Source: Lyophyllum atratum (Eukaryota; Basidiomycota; Agaricomycetes; Agaricales; Lyophyllaceae). From it: a stretch of DNA of 64,000 nt. The stretch's first letter is position 1; each line of letters starts with the position of its first letter. The position numbers were made by a program, and so were the translations under genes. The stretch lies in contig JACGCN010000020.1 of NCBI GenBank assembly GCA_014905825.1, positions 868,001-932,000 on the forward strand. Reading direction: 5' to 3'. Below the pieces are notes generated by a model. That model was not told the DNA's origin. It searched no databases and saw nothing but the letters and a program-made list of their open reading frames with translations. This document shows, piece by piece, positions 58,551 to 64,000 of the stretch.

Positions 58551-59357
58551 ATGTCCAACGTAATAACTTTCTACGATATCCCATGCACAAAGGCCAATAA
58601 AGCTTGGTCCCCCAATACCTGGAAGGGCCGGTGAGCATCCCGATCTTGTTCTGACTCGTCGCGATCTTATCGAATTTTTTGAAGATTCTGTCTGAACTTC
58701 AAGGGAGTGCCGTACAAGACCGAATGGGTCGAATACCCCGACATTGAGGCATTGGCCAAAAAGCTTGGCGCACCCCAACTGGCAAACGGCCCGATGGTTC
58801 CCCCCTCTACACTGTCCCCATAATCCACGACCCGTCCACCAACACCACCGTTGCGGACTCCATCGCCATCGCCGAGTACCTCGACAAGACATACCCCGAT
58901 ACCCCCAAGTTGCTGCCCACCGGAACAGTCGCCCTTCAGAACGCCTTTACCAATGCATTCTTCGCTACCGGGATGCCCGCCCTGCAGTTCGCCATGCCTG
59001 CCACGCACCGGATCCTGACCTCGGGCAGCGATGCGTATTTCCGTCTCCACAGAGAGAAGGCCTTTGGGAAGACCATGGAGACTTGACACCTACTGGGCCG
59101 GCGCGGGACGAGGAATGGGCGAAGGTGAAGGCAGGGCTCAGCACTGTTGACGGTTGGTTGCAGGCAGCAAAGGCAGAAGGGCCTTACTTCGGCGGGAAGA
59201 CCCCATGCTTCAGCGACTTCTTTGTCGCGGCGAGGCTTATGTGGTACAGGCAATATTTGGGGAGAACAGCCCGGAGTGGACGGACATCAAGACTTGGGAT
59301 GAAGGCAGGTGGGCAGCGTATGTTGAGAGTCTCAAACCATACGAAACAGTGGTTTGA
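58551..59357 (+). CDS. etherase-like glutathione S-transferase, frame broken by single-base losses
   Basis: Predicted cytosolic GST of about 251 residues, close in pattern to LigE/etherase-like fungal GSTs that detoxify wood-derived aromatics. Two exons (58551-58630, 58685-59357). The thioredoxin-like domain has ITFYDIPCTKANKAWSPNTW, FCLNFKGVPYKTEWVEYPDI and VADSIAIAEYLDKTYPDTP. The helical domain includes KAGLSTVDGWLQAAKAEGPY, PCFSDFFVAARLMWYR and WDEGRWAAYVESLKPYETVV at the end. One base is missing near 58777 (in AA), 59080 (in G) and 59252 (in AA). With those restored the protein is continuous. The three losses together preserve the total length modulo three, but frames between them are lost as the sequence stands. 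Confidence 0.85.
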
Positions 59358-59606
59358 CTGGAGAAAGAACGGAATTGTTCGGATCTTTGAGCTTTGACAA
59401 TTGTACAACTGATTTGTCCATAGATATGGAACGTCCAAATATAGCATGACAGCTTCGCAAAATTTCTGCAGACTCTGCGTTGTTAACCATCCCCAGCCCC
59501 AACTTGAATTCCCGTGTTATAGTATTATAAGTATGAAATGCCGCAACGCAACATTTCTCAACAAACAGGCATATAACTTATCTATTTCATGTCCATCTAG
59601 CGAATC

Positions 59607-62600
59607 CTACGAAAGCCAAAGCCGTCTCCAAGAGCGTTGGCCACGAACGATGTTGTCTTCCTCTCGCACGTTATTTCCTCTGATAACTTTGAGAAACACG
59701 CTCTCTAATGACGCCTTTCCACGGTATATTCCGAGAAGTCGCCTTGACTTGACAACAGGGTGAAAAGTTGAGCTAGGGACATGCCGCCCGGTTCGATTGG
59801 AACCTCGAACCGCGTTGCAACATCATCCGCCATACGGGATCTCGGGATCTTGGCCATCAACGCCTGCGCCTTGAGCACTTCATCGCGTGTGCGGCAAGAG
59901 AAATGAACCTCGTAGATAGCATATCGAGCAGACAGTGATTCGGTGGTACCGATGGCTATTGAAACAGGGTGCCGTCAGGAAACGGCAAAAGTGGGAAAAG
60001 GATTCACTCACCGAGAAGCTGTTTAGCTATTATCCCCACTCTATTGGCTAGCGCTGAGGCCTCCTCCATAGAATCTACGTATTGATTAGTAAATCGGCCA
60101 TGAGAACAGTATGTGGCCCCACGAGTTGTGATGATGACTGCCTTCCCGATAGCGACATTCCTCAGTGTTTGCCACATATCTCGTTTCATCTTAGCGTCAA
60201 TGCCGGTCGAGAACTCGTCAATGAGTACGACTGCGGGATTTCCTACTCGTTGCCGTCAGCGGATGCCTCATGAAGATAGCAGCAATTACTGCGTACCGAT
60301 CAAAGAAATGGCCAACGAAAGTTTTCTTTGATTTCCGCCCGAGAGCTTACTAGCCAACCGGTCAGCGTACAAGACTAGCGATGTGCCTCGCAAAATCGAT
60401 TCAACATTGTCCTGAAGTTCAGGACCAGGTTTCAATCCCTTCAATCGGCCATAGACATGAAGATGTTCCCTGACGGTCAACTGGGAGTCGATCGCCGTGA
60501 ATTGTGGGCACACTCCTAGAGAAAGTCGAGCAGTCCTAGGATGATGAACCACAGATGTCCCCGCAATCACCACGTCGCCCGTGTCTGGAATAACATCACC
60601 GCCTATCAAATGGAGGTCAGGGATAAGGACAGTAGCTGCGATCTCAGGAGATAACTTACGGATCATGTTGAACGTAGTGGTTTTGCCCGCTCCGTTAGGT
60701 CCTAATAGAGCAAAACAGTGTCTCGAGACACGCCGAGGCTAACGCCATCGACGACTTTGTTGGAGTTATAGGATTTGGAAACGTCAAGGACACGAAGTAA
60801 ATCTTTAGAGTCGGATGTTGCTTTGGCCTCATCGACAACATCTTGCGGCGTAGGCCGACTGGACCACTCGTTTGCGGCTGTTTGCCTATTGACCGGCCGT
60901 ACTCGACGAGGTAGAAGAGAGCCGGAGTCAACCCAAACAAGGATTGCAAGGAGCACAAAGGAATACAAAGGTAGAGGATGGGGCCCCCAAATCGTATGAT
61001 CTGGCCCATGGACGACGAAGTTACAGGAGTGGTCCCGTCGCACAGAAGAGAGAAGAGATTACAGATACAAGGGCAGCACGCGTCTGCAAAGGCAAAATTA
61101 AGTATGTCCCACATACGAACGCATACTGAATTGACGAACCACACTCGCCACCGGGGAGGCCAAGGACAGGGTAAAGTGTATGATGGTGATTATCTGAGGC
61201 GCCGCGGATGTTTTACCGTAAGTCAAGGTAAGAAGGTATCCAGCAAGGTATAGCTGTTTACTTCGATTAGCGATGCATCAGGCAGACCTTGACAGGCTCT
61301 TACTATGAACATGATGACTTGGTAACCTGCACTGTAGCGAAGGCCGCCAGCGGAGAAGCAACCATCAGGGAGACACAGTACGAACAGTGCGCCAGTTATG
61401 CCGTACAGAACCATTACGAGCCACTGTGTAAAACATGCGTCAGACAACCAACTCGAAGGACACGGAAGTTTGATACATACCAAGAAGCCAAGGCCTTGGA
61501 ATTGATTCGAGGCGACGGCAAAGACGATGATGATTATCGTAGATAATATAATCGATGTAATTGTGTCAAACATGAGATGTCCCAACCATAGGCCTATGGG
61601 ATCACCCAGACCATTGGACATCTGCATAGCTTGCACAGAGGAACGCCGCTCCCTAGAGACATAGAGGGCAAAAATGCCGGGAATACCGCCTGACCGAAGC
61701 ACGGCGAATTAGCATGAATTTTGGACAACAACTGCGCACAAGTGCATACCATAACTGCACCGAAGAACCCCATCCACTTCAAGAGACTAGTGTCCCTGCG
61801 CCTATAGGTGGGAAGGTATCATAGCCTGCTCGGATGATAGTCGGAGGATTTCCAGAATTGCCAGCCTTGTTAAGTGCATTGTTGAAATGAACATGTTAGC
61901 TAGGTTCAGCATAGAAGGCCCTGTGTATCCTGGTGGCGTAGCCTCCCAAGCAATTAATGAGGCGCCGGTCGCGAGGTCCAGAGAGATGCCGCCAAGGGAC
62001 AGATTGGCGGTAATTTTGTTGTATCGTGCCCACGAACGCGGCTTGGTCAGTAACATTTGTGATCCGGAACAAATTGGTGCTGCTTCCAAGAATGTTAGTG
62101 ATTCCAGGTGGTGAGGTAAGGACCCGAGACGAAGGCCCAAACGTGAAAGGGACGATAGGAGAGTTGGAAGGTATAGAGGTATATTTGTGGAGTTCGCAAA
62201 TTTCCGTGAGCAGTTTTGGTGTTTCCCGCGTATGAAGACTAGAGGTATCGTGGCGCCAGCGACTGCCACCAGAATTGTCAAAACAGGCGTAAGCCAGCTT
62301 CGACGGGCGATGAGACGACGCTTGTAAAAGATCGTAAGGGCTTGCTTCCAAGGTGACATCGCCCGGCCGTTGGCTAAGTCCATCAGCGGGGGCTCCATGA
62401 TCTTTTCTGATGTACGGCTGGTATTGGCAGATGCCTCAGGATCTCTTGAGTTATCGTTTTTCGACATGAGGCCCAGGAAAATGTCCTCGATACTGGTTCC
62501 TAAAACATCATACGATGCTATGTTGTAGGCTGCCTTCTCGCTGTCAAGTAATCGCAAGACGTTTCCCACAACGATGGCATCCTGGTTTTAAGGTGATAGC

Positions 62601-64000
62601 AGACCTGGTGAGGTGACGTTATTGAGACATGAGTCTGCGGTGCTACTGCGCAGATCTTTTGCACAATTCGTTGAGTGACTGATCCCATCTTTCTCTCCGC
62701 TGAATGGTGCATATAGTGAGACTGGGCTGAGTAACCTGCACCGAGATCCCTCTTCAAAGCAACTGGTGTTCCACTTGCGATTAGTTTCCCGGGGGCAGCA
62801 AGGATAGCGATATGATCTGCCAATAAGTCGGCCTCGTCAAGGAACTGCTGGGAATGAGTATCCGGCCTGCTTGATCATACAAGGTGGCTTACATGAGTGG
62901 TGAAAACAATCGTGCGGTCTTCACGGAAGGATGTAAGGGTTCTCCAAGAGCGCGACGACTCAGTGGATCGACGCCCCGACGTACATTCGTCGACTAGAAC
63001 GACTACCGCAGGACATAATCAACTACTGAAGTCATGTCATTAAATCTGGCCACGTACTTTTCGAGCCACCAACAAGGCCAATAGCGAGCTGAAGCTTTCT
63101 CTTCTGCCCTCCAGATAGCGTCGCAGCATTAGAGTTAATTTTCGCCTCCAAATCACAATCTCGCAATAGCTGTTCCACGTCCTCGTCCCTGTTGCAGTAT
63201 TTTGACCACTTGACTGCTTTCCACACACGGAGCGTCTGTGCACACGAGAGTTCCGGAAAGAGCACATTTCTTGAGGGACAATTCCGAGTGTTCCCCGGGA
63301 GGCCGAGGGACGCCACCTTCGAATACGATAGTCCCACTTGTGCGTCCAAGCAGACTTCCTATTATGGACAGCGAGGTTGACTTTCCAGCTCTATGCCCAG
63401 TGTAAACGCACGAAAACTAGAAAGATGAACATTCACTCACCGTTAGATCCAAGTAGAACGAATATGCCAGTCTTTGGAATGTCGAACGAGAGGTCAGAGA
63501 TTGCAGTGATGACGGACTTCCGACCTGAACAGAGATGTCTTGAAAGTCTTCTTCAGATTTCGGACAGAAATGGCGATATGTCAGGTATTGAATAACCGTC
63601 GAGAGTTTGGCGTTTCTTCCAAAACTTCCAAGATCGACCTGATGGATCGGCAACTTCGTATAACCATCGTTCAAGTAAAACTGCCAGGTAAGGCCAAAGG
63701 AAGATATCAACCTAAACAAACTGAACCATGAGCCTGTATGCAGCTAAGAGACGAAAGAGGCTCACAATGGCAACGACAATCATCGCCAACAGGACGAGGT
63801 GATTGTCAGGATCTCCCTTGAGGGCATTAGTCGGTTGAAGATGATTCTCATATCCAGCAATGGCTCGGAGGGCAAAGACATAGAAACCCGGAGGGAAGAT
63901 AAGAGAAAAGATGACAGCGGTGGCCGTTGCCCGCTTGTTTCATCACAAGCGCAATAATCACGAACATGATGCTCAGGAAGGTCGTGATGACTGCAGCGAG
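59607..64000 (-). CDS. ABCA-type full ABC transporter, 5' end beyond the window, frame interrupted
   Basis: Lipid-type ABC transporter (subfamily A). Read from the right edge: TM segments (FYVFALRAIAGYENHLQP, LLAMIVVAIVSL), first nucleotide-binding domain at about 62800-63600 (IFVLLGSNG at Walker A, split by an intron, and LSGGQKRKLQLAIGLVGGSK), FLDEADLLADHIAIL, a middle TM region at 60900-62500 (RRSWLTPVLTILVAVAGATI), then a second domain at 59900-60780 (CPQFTAIDSQLTVREHLHVY, LSGGNQRKLSLAISLIG, VVLIDEFSTGID). The distal end reads SLAQLFTLLSRQGDFSEYT and then LESVFLKVIRGNNVREEDN in a shifted frame. Missing single bases are clear near 59717 (AAA on the minus strand) and 62581 (GG). Exact exons were not settled. 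Confidence 0.85.

Noticed and set aside
59780..59800. tRNA B-box-like GGTTCGATTGGAACC
   Set aside because: It lies within the ABC transporter coding sequence and no matching A box or cloverleaf stems surround it.

Overview
The window looks like nuclear DNA of an agaricomycete (mushroom-forming basidiomycete). Genes lie on both strands, carry many 45-90 nt GT-AG introns (up to 16 exons in 2.6 kb), encode typical fungal housekeeping proteins, and include seven-transmembrane proteins and a Ngaro-type retrotransposon of kinds I associate with this group. No bacterial, viral, CRISPR or tRNA/rRNA features were recognised. Most gene models were spliced by hand from the sequence and checked by adding exon lengths: every multi-exon host model from 0.3 to 46.6 kb sums to an exact multiple of three.

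Layout, left to right. 0-9.6 kb: a possible divergent gene at the edge, tRNA-dihydrouridine synthase DUS2 (+), then on the minus strand the mitochondrial 3-methylcrotonyl-CoA carboxylase biotin subunit, an MDR oxidoreductase and a fucosyltransferase-like type II membrane protein. 9.8-14.6 kb: a complete-looking tyrosine-recombinase retrotransposon on the minus strand with split direct repeats (A1-ORFs-B1-A2-B2). Its paired repeats read as identical. Gag and RT/RNase H share one frame separated by a single UGA, and the recombinase lies in the -1 frame. 14.7-24.5 kb: a secreted Ala/Pro-rich protein, a tiny single-pass membrane protein, a Mn-type CDF metal transporter with 7-nt and 9-nt exons, a single-exon membrane protein and a GCKIII/Don3-like Ste20 kinase. 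24.7-42 kb: AP-3 delta adaptin, a Baeyer-Villiger-type flavin monooxygenase, a GRAM/VASt (LAM-type) sterol-transfer protein, a homeodomain factor, a hidden four-exon gene for a 96-residue protein, an FMN-binding Alr4036-like protein and a very acidic nuclear-type protein. 43.4-46.6 kb: two tandem paralogous seven-TM proteins with the same exon plan. 48.9-64 kb: a PX-domain AGC kinase, a CorA-type Mg transporter, a probable ER membrane protein, an etherase-like GST and an ABCA-type full ABC transporter that runs off the right edge.

Two points stand out. The retrotransposon appears young, with an unusual expression layout (UGA between gag and pol, then a -1 shift) and a palindromic element in its B repeats that could be the recombinase core. 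In addition, from about 52.5 kb to the right edge nearly every gene carries single-base losses, mostly in runs of 2-4 identical bases, whereas genes to the left are frame-perfect. This looks like a change in consensus quality rather than biology, and it matters for anyone reading the right-hand genes. No operon-like pathway cluster is evident: the neighbours work in unrelated processes (tRNA modification, leucine breakdown, vesicle traffic, lipid transfer, signalling, metal transport).
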